In this document: positions 36,672 to 46,437 of the stretch, in pieces
Numbering within the stretch: the stretch's first letter is position 1
How the letters are laid out: each line of letters opens with the position of its first letter
Source of the DNA: Vibrio superstes
GTDB lineage: Bacteria; Pseudomonadota; Gammaproteobacteria; Enterobacterales; Vibrionaceae
DNA length: 64,000 nucleotides
Reading direction: 5' to 3'
Assembly (NCBI RefSeq): GCF_003569005.1
Contig: NZ_BCUR01000004.1
Span: 1,649,111-1,713,110 of the forward strand
Translations under genes and position numbers: made by a program
The notes under the pieces: model-generated
What the model was told of the DNA's origin: nothing
What the model saw: the letters and a program-made list of their open reading frames with translations, nothing else
The model's database searches: none

Positions 36672-37348
36672 TTAGTTTGATATTCATCTAATGAAAACCC
36701 AAGAGGAATTTCAGCAAGAATCGGGCCTTGGTTGCTTGGGTAAATTAAATACTCACCGTGGTATTTAACCTTAGATTTATAATCTGTCTGCTTGTGAAGA
36801 ATCATGCCGCAGCGCAATGCTTGTTGAATGAATTGCGCGTGATTGCCTCGAACATAAAAGCTCATTGGACGCACTAGCTCTTCACCACCATCAAAGCAGG
36901 ATTCACATTGATCGGCGCACAATACAAACGAGCTTTCACCATCGGTAAATACCTGGCTTTTTGCAGATTCAGTCAGGTCATACTCGTTGGTCACGCTCCA
37001 ACCTAGCCCTTCCATATCGTCCATTAACTGTTCGATCTGTTTATCTAAGACAGGTTTCACTTGTAAGTCTTTACCAAAGAACATGCCATAGAAGTCTGAT
37101 AAGGTTTGAAAACGCGCATAGAGCCCCGTTTTGCTCCCTTGGCTTCGGCCCTGCTTCTGCCACACAATCAAGTCTTTTGCCATCAAGGTAGCAAAGCGTT
37201 TTTCCTTGATGCTCTTGGTAATCCAACGCAGCAAAGAGTTAGTATTGCTTACTGGCGTATCCGCCAATTTCCCAGATTTATGCTGTTGGTCTATGTCCAA
37301 CAAAGCCGCATCGACTAACTCAAGCATTTGTTCTGCGTAGCTTTTCAC
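36659..37348 (-). CDS. DUF2913-like protein
   Basis: 229 aa, soluble. N-terminal helical segment with LLRWITKSIKEKRFATLMAKDLIVW, resembling DUF2913 proteins of vibrios (recalled, moderate certainty). A CADQCESCFDGGEE segment mid-chain may bind metal. The function is unknown. Its start overlaps the Bcr stop by 4 bases, so it is the third gene of rsuA-bcr-this gene. The final residues KADS and the stop are encoded within the AGCTATC heptamer array. Confidence 0.6.
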   Translation of the reverse strand: MKSYAEQMLELVDAALLDIDQQHKSGKLADTPVSNTNSLLRWITKSIKEKRFATLMAKDLIVWQKQGRSQGSKTGLYARFQTLSDFYGMFFGKDLQVKPVLDKQIEQLMDDMEGLGWSVTNEYDLTESAKSQVFTDGESSFVLCADQCESCFDGGEELVRPMSFYVRGNHAQFIQQALRCGMILHKQTDYKSKVKYHGEYLIYPSNQGPILAEIPLGFSLDEYQTKADS

Positions 37349-38538
37349 TGTTTAGATTCTCCGTACACTTTATAGATTACGATAGATAACACGGCGCAAA
37401 GCGCCATCATAGTCAGCATTGGCCAACTTTCATCGCCCGGTAAATGAGCCACAATAAAGCCCATTAAAGAGCCAATACCAAAACGTAAGGTGCCTGCAAT
37501 GGATGAGGTTGTGCCAGCCATGTTCGGGTATTTATTTAACAATAGGGCCATACCATTACTACCAATAGTAGAAATGGTACCCACATAAAACATCACGCAA
37601 GGCACGATAAAGACTAAACCAAGATCAGCCACCCAGCAGATGAACAGTCCTATGCCCGCTAGAAGCTGAATAGTCAGTCCAAACATGATCATCTTGTTTG
37701 AGCCGTACTTCTTCACTACTCTGCCATTTAGCGTAGTAAACATCACCAAGGTTAAAACATTTAGACCAAATAAGTAGCCGAAGTCTTGTGGCGCTACGCC
37801 ATAGATATCGATATAAACAAAGGCACCCGCGGTTAAGAATACGAACATGCCCGAGAATGAAAACGCGCCACATAAAACCAGCCCCATCGCTTGGCGGTTT
37901 CTAAGCAGCCCTGCGTAGTTGCGTAAGGAGGTCCGTAGATGGAAAGGCTGTCGATTTTCTTTCGCCAGAGTCTCTGGGATTTTGTAATAAATAGCCACCA
38001 GCATGATGACAGAGAACACCGCTAGGATACCAAAGACCGCTCGCCAACCTGCAATAACTGAAACATGGCCACCAATCAGCGGAGCAACCAGTGGCGCGAC
38101 AGTCATCACTAGGGTGATAAAAGACATGGTACGAGCAAAATCTTCTGCCTCAAACATGTCCCTAACCACAGCTTGAATCACTACAGCGGCAGCCGCGCCT
38201 GCAAAGCCTTGCAGTAGCCTTACCCACACCAACATTTCAACTGAATGTGTAAAGGTACAGCCAATTGCGCCAACTAAGAACAGGCCTACACCACCAAGCA
38301 ACACGGGCTTTCGACCAATACTATCGGCTAATGGGCCATAGAATAACTGACCGACGGCAAAGCCTAAGGTATATATAGTTAGCGTGATCTGCACGTCCCC
38401 TGGCATGACACCAAAGTCTTCGGCAATCGCAGGCATAGCAGGCAGATACATGTCTATAGCAAGGGGCGTTAATGCGGAGATCGCCCCTAATAGTACAAAC
38501 ATCATGAAACTCAGCTGAGTCGCTGATGGTTTCGTCAT
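37345..38538 (-). CDS. bcr: Bcr/CflA-type drug resistance transporter (MFS)
   Basis: 397 aa with 12 TM segments of the major facilitator superfamily. AIDMYLPAMPAIA in TM1, the loop 2-3 motif GPLADSIGRKPVLL and VRLLQGFAGAAAAV identify the Bcr/CflA (DHA1) subfamily. It exports drugs or small molecules with H+ exchange. It is next to rsuA, as in E. coli. Confidence 0.92.
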   Translation of the reverse strand: MTKPSATQLSFMMFVLLGAISALTPLAIDMYLPAMPAIAEDFGVMPGDVQITLTIYTLGFAVGQLFYGPLADSIGRKPVLLGGVGLFLVGAIGCTFTHSVEMLVWVRLLQGFAGAAAAVVIQAVVRDMFEAEDFARTMSFITLVMTVAPLVAPLIGGHVSVIAGWRAVFGILAVFSVIMLVAIYYKIPETLAKENRQPFHLRTSLRNYAGLLRNRQAMGLVLCGAFSFSGMFVFLTAGAFVYIDIYGVAPQDFGYLFGLNVLTLVMFTTLNGRVVKKYGSNKMIMFGLTIQLLAGIGLFICWVADLGLVFIVPCVMFYVGTISTIGSNGMALLLNKYPNMAGTTSSIAGTLRFGIGSLMGFIVAHLPGDESWPMLTMMALCAVLSIVIYKVYGESKQ

Positions 38539-38557
38539 AGTGTTTTTATCCTAGTGA

Positions 38558-39256
38558 TTATTTTTTGAAGATGGAGTCGATCTCTTGTTGAGTCAGATCG
38601 CGATACTCCCCAAGCTCCAGTGTGTCATCAAGTTCGATAGCGCCGATGCGCTCTCTATGAAGCCCCACAACCTTGTTACCTAGCGCGGCAAACATACGCT
38701 TCACTTGGTGATACTTACCCTCGTGAATAGTCAGCAGTACTTCTTTCTCACCCACTATTTCCATTTGCGCAGGCAAGGTCGGTTCACGCTCATTGCGAAG
38801 TAGTATTCCTTCGGAAATCTGTTGCTGATAATGATCTTGCACAGGATCTGCAAGCCATACTCGATAGGTCTTATCACATTTGTGTTTAGGAGAGGTAATG
38901 CGATGCGACCATTGCCCATCATCGGTAATCAGAAGCAGACCGGTAGTGTCCACGTCTAATCGACCTGCAAAGTGCAAGTCTTCATAGCGAACCTCGTCAA
39001 TAAGAACGAATACCGTATGATTGAAACCATCTTCATGAGAGCACACCACCCCCTCAGGCTTGTTCATCATCAAGTACCTTGGTCCACGAAGAACAATAGG
39101 ACGGTCTTGCCATTCAACGGTTTGCCCGTCTTTGACTTTAACTGAGCCAGATTTCACTGCAGCGTCATCAACCGTTACATCACCACTTTTGATCAACTTA
39201 GTGGCGTCTTTACGGCTAATGCCCAGCCCATCACACAAATACTTATCTAAACGCAT
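38558..39256 (-). CDS. rsuA: 16S rRNA pseudouridine(516) synthase
   Basis: 232 aa (E. coli 231). N-terminal S4 RNA-binding domain (MRLDKYLCDGLGISRKDATKLI in parts) and the RsuA-family catalytic motif AGRLDVDTTGLLLITDDG with the essential Asp. It modifies U516 of small-subunit rRNA. Nineteen bases separate it from bcr; it is divergent from radD. Confidence 0.94.
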   Translation of the reverse strand: MRLDKYLCDGLGISRKDATKLIKSGDVTVDDAAVKSGSVKVKDGQTVEWQDRPIVLRGPRYLMMNKPEGVVCSHEDGFNHTVFVLIDEVRYEDLHFAGRLDVDTTGLLLITDDGQWSHRITSPKHKCDKTYRVWLADPVQDHYQQQISEGILLRNEREPTLPAQMEIVGEKEVLLTIHEGKYHQVKRMFAALGNKVVGLHRERIGAIELDDTLELGEYRDLTQQEIDSIFKK

Positions 39257-39447
39257 CTTAACCTAGGAGTTTTTAAAGGTTTGAAATATCGCCCTACCGC
39301 GTCATAGCGAATCTACGACCCTTGGTACGAATACCAATAAAGAAGAAAAGTTAAGCCTAGTGGGGATATTCCTTTTTAAGGAAGTCGGATAGTATAACTG
39401 GTTTGAATGATTCAAACTTCAATTTTTTCAGGAAATAGTATCCAGTC

Positions 39448-41184
39448 ATGTACCAACTGAGGCCCTATCAAGCCGACTCTGTTAAGGCGGTCGTCCACTA
39501 CTTTAGAAAGCGCAGCGAACCGGCAGTCATCGTCTTGCCTACTGGTGCAGGCAAGAGTTTAGTCATTGCCGAACTTGCTCGCCTTGCAAAGGGAAAGGTG
39601 TTGGTAATGGCGCACGTTAAAGAGCTCGTTGAACAAAATCACGCTAAGTATGAAAGCTATGACCTCACTGGTGCGATCTTTGCTGCAGGATTAGGCCGAA
39701 AGGAAACCGAGCAACAAGTGGTGTTCGCCTCAGTGCAATCCGTGGCTCGAAATCTAGAGGCCTTTAATGACCCTTTCTCTTTACTGGTCATTGATGAATG
39801 CCACCGCGTACCGGAAGATAAAAACAGCAGTTACCAAAAGGTCATTAGTCACTTAAAGGCGCTTAACCCTAACCTAAAGATATTAGGACTGACTGCGACG
39901 CCCTACCGTCTAGGTCTTGGCTGGATATATCAATACCATACTCGCGGTCAGGTGCGCTCTAACGAGGCTAGATTCTTCAGAGACTGCGTATTTGAGTTGC
40001 CTATTCGCTATCTATTAGATCAAGAGTTTCTGACTCCGGCAAAGATCATTGATGCTCCGCTATTTAGTTACGACTTCTCAGAAATCTCACCCACACACAT
40101 GGGACGATATAGAGAATCGGATATGGATTTGGTCATTGAGAAATCAAAACGCGCTACCCCGCAGATACTCAACCAAATTGTTACGCTTGCCAAAAACCGC
40201 AAGGGCATAATGATATTTGCCGCCACCGTTAAGCATGCACAAGAGGTGCACGCATTATTACCGGAAGGGGAAGCGGCCATCGTTATTGGTGATACCCACA
40301 CCAAAGAGCGAGACCGAATCATAGAAGAGTTCAAACAGCAAAAGATCAAATACCTGGTAAACGTGTCAGTTTTAACCACTGGATTTGACGCGCCACACGT
40401 TGACCTTATTGCGGTGCTCCGCCCAACGGAGTCTATCAGTCTCTATCAACAAATTATTGGTCGTGGTCTCAGACTCTCAGAGGGTAAAAGCGAATGCTTG
40501 GTTTTGGAGTATGCTGGTAACTGCTACGACTTGTATCAACCAGAGGTAGGTGCTCCACAACCGGATCCTGACAGCGAGATCGTCACTATTCCCTGCCCCG
40601 CTTGCGGCTTTAACAATAATTTCTGGGGAAAAACCGCTGAAAATGGCTTTGTTATCGAGCACTACGGTAGAAAGTGTCAAGGTTATCTTGAAGATGACGA
40701 TGGCGAGCGTGAGCATTGTGACTATCGCTTCAGAGCGAAGTACTGTCGCGAATGTGGCGCGGATAATGATATCGCTGCACGCATTTGTCACGAATGCGAT
40801 GCAGTACTGGTGGACCCAGACAAAAAACTCAAAGAGGCGTCAAACCTTAAAGATGCTCTGGTGTATGAATGCACGGATCTTGAGTTTTCCGTCATGAAAG
40901 ACAGCAAAGGAAAGAACTTTTTAAGAGTGGTTTACCTGGGAGAAAGTGGCAATAAAGTCGGCTTGAATTTCTACCTCAACACCCCTGCACAAAAGAAAAG
41001 TTTTCACTCACAATTTGTCAAACTGCATCTTGCTGACAAACATCAAGAGTTTGACGGATTGTCTCCAACTAAGGTTGTCAATCAACAACATAGATTTAGA
41101 CTTCCCAAGTTTGTTATTGCTCGCAAAGAAGGCAGATTTTGGAAGCTCAGAGATGTGATATTCGACAATGAGTTTATGCTGTAA
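39448..41184 (+). CDS. radD: DEAD/DEAH-box helicase RadD (YejH)
   Basis: 578 aa (E. coli 586). Superfamily 2 motifs: PTGAGKS (I), VIDECHR (II), GLTATPYRLG (III), TTGFDAP (V) and QIIGRGLRLS (VI). A C-terminal zinc-finger region (CPACGF, CRECG, CHECD) follows. RadD acts in DNA repair with RecA and SSB. The rsuA-radD-rplY order is as in E. coli. Confidence 0.93.
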   Translation: MYQLRPYQADSVKAVVHYFRKRSEPAVIVLPTGAGKSLVIAELARLAKGKVLVMAHVKELVEQNHAKYESYDLTGAIFAAGLGRKETEQQVVFASVQSVARNLEAFNDPFSLLVIDECHRVPEDKNSSYQKVISHLKALNPNLKILGLTATPYRLGLGWIYQYHTRGQVRSNEARFFRDCVFELPIRYLLDQEFLTPAKIIDAPLFSYDFSEISPTHMGRYRESDMDLVIEKSKRATPQILNQIVTLAKNRKGIMIFAATVKHAQEVHALLPEGEAAIVIGDTHTKERDRIIEEFKQQKIKYLVNVSVLTTGFDAPHVDLIAVLRPTESISLYQQIIGRGLRLSEGKSECLVLEYAGNCYDLYQPEVGAPQPDPDSEIVTIPCPACGFNNNFWGKTAENGFVIEHYGRKCQGYLEDDDGEREHCDYRFRAKYCRECGADNDIAARICHECDAVLVDPDKKLKEASNLKDALVYECTDLEFSVMKDSKGKNFLRVVYLGESGNKVGLNFYLNTPAQKKSFHSQFVKLHLADKHQEFDGLSPTKVVNQQHRFRLPKFVIARKEGRFWKLRDVIFDNEFML

Positions 41185-41200
41185 CTATTGCCTATTCATC

Positions 41201-41209
41201 TGCTAAAAT
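41201..41209 (+). promoter_or_regulatory. Extended -10 promoter of rplY
   Basis: TGCTAAAAT fits the extended -10 (TGnTATAAT) with 5/6 in the hexamer. It would give a leader of about 145 nt. No clear -35 is seen, as is usual for this class. Confidence 0.45.
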
Positions 41210-41259
41210 GGCGCAGAATCCTATTGCTCGATTTTGTATTGAGTGGTAGTATCCGCGCT

Positions 41260-41317
41260 CGCTTTGACGATTTATCGTTTTAAAGCGAATCATATCGAAG
41301 ACTAGGTCGCTAAGTCT
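41260..41317 (+). promoter_or_regulatory. Structured rplY mRNA leader
   Basis: Two hairpins: CGCTTT-ACGA / TCGT-AAAGCG (41260-41287) and AGACT / AGTCT (41299-41317). L25 is known to autoregulate rplY through its leader in E. coli; whether these hairpins are the target is inference. Confidence 0.45.
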
Positions 41318-41360
41318 TTGATGAAAATCTTTTTATTTTACTAATTTGAGAGTAAATACT

Positions 41361-41639
41361 ATGAAATTTGAAGCAGTAGTACGTACTGAACTAGGTAAGG
41401 GTGCGAGCCGCCGCCTACGTCACGCTGGCCAATTCCCAGCAATCGTTTACGGTGGTGAAGCAGCGCCAGTATCAATCGCGCTAGTTCACTCTGACGTGAT
41501 CAACCAAATGGACAAGCCAGAATTCTACGAAGTTATCACTCTAGTGATCGACGGCGCTGAAGTTAAGGTTAAGCCACAAGACGTTCAACGTCACGCGTTC
41601 AAGCCAAAAGTTGAGCACATGGACTTCATCCGCGTTTAA
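41361..41639 (+). CDS. rplY: 50S ribosomal protein L25
   Basis: 92 aa, the short gammaproteobacterial form (E. coli 94) without the C-terminal CTC extension. It binds 5S r[28 protein letters not shown] is the characteristic N-terminal region (in parts), and it ends HMDFIRV. The ATG at 41361 with a GAGAG SD is preferred to TTG at 41346. Confidence 0.95.
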   Translation: MKFEAVVRTELGKGASRRLRHAGQFPAIVYGGEAAPVSIALVHSDVINQMDKPEFYEVITLVIDGAEVKVKPQDVQRHAFKPKVEHMDFIRV

Positions 41640-41729
41640 TTCCCTACCAAGGAATTATACCGGATTAAATCCAGCCCTTTTGCATATATAAAGAACTCGG
41701 TCTTACCAACTGTAGATTCTTAAAAATTA

Positions 41730-41762
41730 GAAAGCCCGATTGCTACCAACAATCGGGCTTTC
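41730..41762 (+). terminator. Terminator of rplY
   Basis: 13-bp stem GAAAGCCCGATTG / CAATCGGGCTTTC with a 7-base loop; the following T tract is weak. The rest of the 41640-41941 spacer holds this and the facing terminator and no gene. Confidence 0.8.
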
Positions 41763-41870
41763 GCCTTTCTGTAATATCAAAAATAACGAGTTCCTACCAA
41801 GGAGTGCCTGCTCATCGATGCACTCCACGATACTGGCCTGCACCAAACTGCCCTTCCTTTGATATCGAAC

Positions 41871-41898
41871 ATAAAAAATCCCAGCCTAAAGCCGGGAT
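41871..41898 (-). terminator. Terminator of the gsi-iadA operon
   Basis: Minus-strand stem ATCCCGGC / GCTGGGAT (one G-T pair) followed by six T, about 45 bases after the iadA stop. Confidence 0.88.
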
Positions 41899-41941
41899 CT
41901 TAGAGATTGCCAAATCAGGCTATTGAGAAACCAAACATTCG

Positions 41942-43114
41942 CTACTCAAACGTGCCTTTTACTATGGCCTCGCCTTCTGAAACCATGATTCGGCCTTTTG
42001 CGACGGTATGAGTTAGGCCTAAGCTTTCTTTATCCAATAGGACAATGTCTGCATCGTAGCCCACTTTTAATTCGCCCTTCAATTGGCTCAATCCAAGTTG
42101 TTTGGCAGCGTTCTTGGTGATTGGCAACAAGATATCAGACAACTCAAGGCTAAATTGATTAACGCCTCGGCGAATCTCTTCAAGTAAAGAACTTGGCGTG
42201 CCAACACCCATACCTACAATTCGAGTTCTATCTTGATTCCACTTAGGCAGTGAGCCACCAGCATCTGAGCTAAAGGTAAAGTTATCCTTAATCCCTAACT
42301 CGATAGACAGCTTGGTCGCTTCAGCACATGACATCGCTTTTCGGCCAGAGTCCAACATCTCTTGAGAAACCGCTGTCCCGTCTATGGTAGCGCCTCTCTT
42401 GGCCAGCTCCACCGCTTGAGGCCAAACGTCTTCTCTATTGATATGAGTCGGTACAAAACGCTCAGCTTGGTAATCCGTTTCATCCAATACATCGAGAAGT
42501 TGAGTTAACCCCTTCTTACCTGCTCCGGCGTGAACAGTAATGATGCCGGCTTTACCTGACACCAAGGCTGCATTACGCACCTGAGCCACTAGTTCCGCTA
42601 ACCCCTCATGGGTGATATAAGGACCACGATGATCGGACACGGCCAACTTCACCCCTACAACAGGGTCAATGAAGGCTATATCTCGCATTACCGAACCGGT
42701 AATGGTTGGTGAGGGCAAAAAATAGGACCCAGTGATCATATAGGTGCTAATACCCTCATCACGAAAGCCCATGGTTTTGGCAAACAAGCTTTCGACGTGA
42801 CGAGATAAATCATCAGTACCTAGCAAGCCGAGCGCTGTGGTGACACCGTTCAGTGTTTGATCCGTTAGTTTGAGTTCAGGTGTACGTGTTGCATAGCCGC
42901 CCTCACCTCCACCACCGATAAAGTGTTGATGGGTATCAACAAACCCAGGTACGACGCACGCACCCTTTGCATCAATCACCTTATAGTCGCCAATTAGGGC
43001 AGACTCATCGATATACTTCTCTATGGCAATGATCTTGCCACCAGCACAGAGAATATCTTTATCCCCAAGAAACTCAGGCGCATGCACTGAGCCATTTTTA
43101 ATTAATAACTGCAT
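41942..43114 (-). CDS. iadA: Isoaspartyl dipeptidase (beta-aspartyl-peptidase), amidohydrolase fold
   Basis: 390 aa, the same length as E. coli IadA. It hydrolyses isoaspartyl dipeptides. Family residues align: metal motif DTHQH, GGGGEGG (substrate Glu), TGSY, the carboxylated-Lys segment GVKLAVSDHR, HAGAG, PTHINR, and SSDAGGS with the catalytic Asp. No signal peptide, so cytoplasmic. It is the last gene of the peptide-transporter operon, which links import with hydrolysis. Confidence 0.9.
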   Translation of the reverse strand: MQLLIKNGSVHAPEFLGDKDILCAGGKIIAIEKYIDESALIGDYKVIDAKGACVVPGFVDTHQHFIGGGGEGGYATRTPELKLTDQTLNGVTTALGLLGTDDLSRHVESLFAKTMGFRDEGISTYMITGSYFLPSPTITGSVMRDIAFIDPVVGVKLAVSDHRGPYITHEGLAELVAQVRNAALVSGKAGIITVHAGAGKKGLTQLLDVLDETDYQAERFVPTHINREDVWPQAVELAKRGATIDGTAVSQEMLDSGRKAMSCAEATKLSIELGIKDNFTFSSDAGGSLPKWNQDRTRIVGMGVGTPSSLLEEIRRGVNQFSLELSDILLPITKNAAKQLGLSQLKGELKVGYDADIVLLDKESLGLTHTVAKGRIMVSEGEAIVKGTFE

Positions 43115-43122
43115 AGTAATCC

Positions 43123-43986
43123 TTAGTTTTTAGGGTCTAGAGCCGAGCGAATGCCATCGCCTAAGACGTTGCATGAGAGCACCGTCAAAAAGATACATAG
43201 CCCAGGGAAAAGCGTTAGGTACATATAGCCATCTACCGCCATGAAATCTCGGCTCGACGCAAGCATGGCACCCCATTCTGGCGAAGGCGGTTGAGCGCCA
43301 AGCCCCAAGAAGCTCAAGCTGGCTGCAGTCAATACTGACGTACCGACACGCATGGTGAAATACACCAGTACACTGCTGATGGTTGAAGGAATAATGTGCT
43401 TAAACATGATCCTTGGCGTACTTGCGCCCATGGTTTTCGCCGCGCGAACGTATTGAGAGTTCATCACTGATAATGTTTGTGAGCGCACGATACGCGCAAA
43501 CATTGGGGTACTGAAGATAGCAATGGCAATTATCACATTCACAATACCGCCGCCAAGTACCGCAACAATACCGATGGCTAGCAAGAAACTTGGAAAGGCA
43601 AACAACACATCCGCTGCACGCATGATGATGGCATCGGCAATACCGCCGTAGTAGCCACTGATCACACCAAGAACCGTACCAGCAATTACGCCTATGGTTA
43701 CCGACACAAAGCCAACAGAGAGCGAAATACGAGCACCATATACAAGGCGTGCAAAGTTATCACGACCATACAAGTCTGTACCTGCCCAATGCTCCCACGA
43801 AGGAAGACTCAAGATATTGTTGTAATCCACATCTGTTGCGGTGAAATGCAAAAATATCGGCGCGGCGATGGCCATAACTACCATAGTCAGCAAGATGCAC
43901 AATGCGACAATAGCTGTTTTCTCTCGCTTAAAGCGAATCAAAAACATGCTAAAAGGAGAAAGAGTTTTACTCGAATTAGTATCCAT
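43123..43986 (-). CDS. gsiD: Peptide ABC transporter permease (DppC/GsiD type)
   Basis: 287 aa with six TM segments. The N-terminal OppC-type region, AGTDLYGRDNFARLVYGARISL, and the EAA loop RAAKTMGASTPRIMFKHIIPS identify the inner-membrane permease. It pairs with the upstream GsiC-like protein. The substrate cannot be set from the permease alone. Confidence 0.88.
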   Translation of the reverse strand: MDTNSSKTLSPFSMFLIRFKREKTAIVALCILLTMVVMAIAAPIFLHFTATDVDYNNILSLPSWEHWAGTDLYGRDNFARLVYGARISLSVGFVSVTIGVIAGTVLGVISGYYGGIADAIIMRAADVLFAFPSFLLAIGIVAVLGGGIVNVIIAIAIFSTPMFARIVRSQTLSVMNSQYVRAAKTMGASTPRIMFKHIIPSTISSVLVYFTMRVGTSVLTAASLSFLGLGAQPPSPEWGAMLASSRDFMAVDGYMYLTLFPGLCIFLTVLSCNVLGDGIRSALDPKN

Positions 43987-43991
43987 AATTC

Positions 43992-44909
43992 CTACTTCAT
44001 TTTGATCTGTGGGTTCACAACGGAATACAAGACATCAACCACGAAGTTGATCAGCACGAAGTGAAACGAATAAAGAATCAATAGCGCCTGCACCACCGGG
44101 TAGTCCCTAGCATTCACGCTGTCGATTAAGAACGAACCCAATGCAGGCAAACCAAAGATGCTCTCAACCACAATCGAGCCGCTCAATACAAAACCAATCT
44201 GCAAACCAATCACGGTAATGATGGGCAACATGGCATTACGAAATGCATGCTTGATCAGTACTCGACTCTCCATCAAACCCTTGGCTCTGGCTGTTTGGAT
44301 ATAGTTTTCAGACAACACGTCTAAAAATGCTGAACGAGAGAAGCGCGCAATGATGGCTGTGCCCACAGTTGCCAATGTTAACGATGGCAACACTAGATCA
44401 TGCAAGCCTTCATAGCCCGTGGGGTTAAACCAGCCTAGCTTAACGGCAAACACCTGGATCAGAATCAAGCCCAGCCAAAAATCAGGCACTGAAATCCCCG
44501 AGACGGCGACAACCATACTCACTCTGTCAGGCAAGCGAGATTGATAAACCGCAGCAATAACGCCCAGCAAGATACCAACAGGGATAAACCACAAAGAAAC
44601 CAAAGCAAGAGTAGCTGTGACCTTGTAACGCTCACTGATAAGGCTGACCACTGAGTCACAATTAATCATGGACTTACCAAGATCAAGATGCGCAAGGTTC
44701 ACTACGAAATGCTGAAACTGAACCAACAAAGGAAGGTCTAGGCCCAATTGATGACGAACGGCTGCAATATCCTGACTGCTGGCATCTAAGCCAGCAATCA
44801 TTTTCGCAGGGTCGCCAGGTAACATGTGAACGAACAAGAATGCAATCACGGCAATGAGGAACATTACCCCGATCATGCCTAATAGTCGTTTTACAATATA
44901 CTGCGACAT
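43992..44909 (-). CDS. gsiC: Peptide ABC transporter permease (DppB/GsiC type)
   Basis: 305 aa with six TM segments. The start YIVKRLLGMIGVMFLIAV, MLPGDPAKM and the EAA loop RAKGLMESRVLIKHAFRNAMLP are typical of DppB-like permeases. Five bases separate it from gsiD and six from the binding-protein gene. Confidence 0.88.
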   Translation of the reverse strand: MSQYIVKRLLGMIGVMFLIAVIAFLFVHMLPGDPAKMIAGLDASSQDIAAVRHQLGLDLPLLVQFQHFVVNLAHLDLGKSMINCDSVVSLISERYKVTATLALVSLWFIPVGILLGVIAAVYQSRLPDRVSMVVAVSGISVPDFWLGLILIQVFAVKLGWFNPTGYEGLHDLVLPSLTLATVGTAIIARFSRSAFLDVLSENYIQTARAKGLMESRVLIKHAFRNAMLPIITVIGLQIGFVLSGSIVVESIFGLPALGSFLIDSVNARDYPVVQALLILYSFHFVLINFVVDVLYSVVNPQIKMK

Positions 44910-44915
44910 GCTTTA

Positions 44916-46421
44916 TTACTCGTAGTGAACGTCAGTGATAGCTAAAGAGCCGTCTGGCAGCATATTGATGCCCTGTACGCTCTTAGATTTAGCCCAAAGT
45001 TGGGTATCGACTGTTGTCCAAATGCCGGCAGCGTCATTCCATACGGTGGATTGAACGTTCTGGTAGATCTTCGCTTTTTCCGCTGTATCTAGTGTTTTTT
45101 GGCCATCAGCCAACCATTGATCAACCTTGGCGTTTTTGTAGTAGCTGTAGTTAGATGTTCCTTGTGAACCGAACAGTGGACGGGTAGCCCAGTCAACGGT
45201 GGCTGATGATGAAGACCAACCGGAATCAAAGATCACCGGCGGAGTACCGTCGTTATTGATGCCGTCGCCTGCCGAGTAATGGCTGGCCACATCACGAGGA
45301 ACAATAGTGGTATTAACACCGATCGCTTGTAGTTGCTGTTGAATAAACTCAGCACTACGCATGCTGGTTGTTACGTTCTTCGCCCAGATAACCGCATCAA
45401 AACCATCGGCATAGCCGGCTTTTGCCAAAAGCGCTTTCGCTTTTGCTACGTCATAGGTATATGGAGTTTGCGCTGCAAAGGTTTCAATTTTCTCAGGTAC
45501 GATGGATTTGAGAGTGCTGGCATCACCGCCGAAAACAACCTTCTTATAAGCGTCCTTATTGATGGCAAAGTTCAGAGCCTTACGTACATCAACATTAGCT
45601 AAGATCTCATTTTGAGTATTCAGCGCATAATAACGAGCGATGATAGATGGAGAAGCAACCGCATCAAGTTTTTTGTCACTGCTCACTGCAGGCTTCATGG
45701 TGTTTGGCAACTGAAGCATCACCTGAGCTTGACCGCTCTTAAGCATTGCAAGGCGAGAACCCGCCTCTGGTACAGCGCGGAATTCAAGATGCTCTACCTT
45801 AACGGGTTCGCCCCAATAAGTAGGATTCGCATCCATAGTGATTTTTGAGCCACGGATCCATTTATTCAGTACATAACGGCCCGTACCTACTGGGTGCGCC
45901 TTGATATCATCACCGTATTTTGCAATTGCAGCTGGGCTAATCATGCCCTGACTTGGGTGAGTGATGTTGTTGATAAAGGTGTTCGACGGTGCTTTAAGCT
46001 TCACCTCTAATACGCTATCAGAAATCACATTGAAGCTTTCTACGTTGGACAGCAAAGAGGCACGACGCTGCTTCTTATCAATCTCATCTTGGAAGTTAAA
46101 CTTAACGGCTTCTGCATTAAATGGCGTACCATCGGTAAATTTCACGCCCTCACGCAATGTGATGACATAGGTTTGGCCATTATCGCGAACTTCATAATCC
46201 GTAGCGAGATTAGGCTGAACCTTCATATTCTCATCAAACTTAAACAGTCCATCATAGATAGCATTTGCCACGCTCATATCTAAGGTTACGCCTGCGTTGT
46301 GAGGGTTCAACGTCTGGACAGTGCTGGTTGAGGCGACAACCACTTTATCTTGGGCTGCAAATACGTTGGCACTCAGGCCTAACGCAACTGCAAGAACTAA
46401 GGTTTTCTTTGTTGTGTTCAT
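44916..46421 (-). CDS. gsiB: Peptide ABC transporter substrate-binding protein (GsiB/DppA type)
   Basis: 501 aa family-5 solute-binding protein with a signal peptide (about 1-22, SANVFA-AQD). Conserved segments are LNPHNAGVTLDMSVANAIYDGLF (in parts), FTDGTPFNAEAVKFNF and HPVGTGRYVLNKW. Similarity to GsiB (glutathione-binding) is suggestive only. The start was set to the ATG at 46421, 6 bases after AAAGGA; the ATG at 46427 is too close to that SD. Confidence 0.87.
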   Translation of the reverse strand: MNTTKKTLVLAVALGLSANVFAAQDKVVVASTSTVQTLNPHNAGVTLDMSVANAIYDGLFKFDENMKVQPNLATDYEVRDNGQTYVITLREGVKFTDGTPFNAEAVKFNFQDEIDKKQRRASLLSNVESFNVISDSVLEVKLKAPSNTFINNITHPSQGMISPAAIAKYGDDIKAHPVGTGRYVLNKWIRGSKITMDANPTYWGEPVKVEHLEFRAVPEAGSRLAMLKSGQAQVMLQLPNTMKPAVSSDKKLDAVASPSIIARYYALNTQNEILANVDVRKALNFAINKDAYKKVVFGGDASTLKSIVPEKIETFAAQTPYTYDVAKAKALLAKAGYADGFDAVIWAKNVTTSMRSAEFIQQQLQAIGVNTTIVPRDVASHYSAGDGINNDGTPPVIFDSGWSSSSATVDWATRPLFGSQGTSNYSYYKNAKVDQWLADGQKTLDTAEKAKIYQNVQSTVWNDAAGIWTTVDTQLWAKSKSVQGINMLPDGSLAITDVHYE

Positions 46422-46437
46422 GTGCATTCCTTTGTAA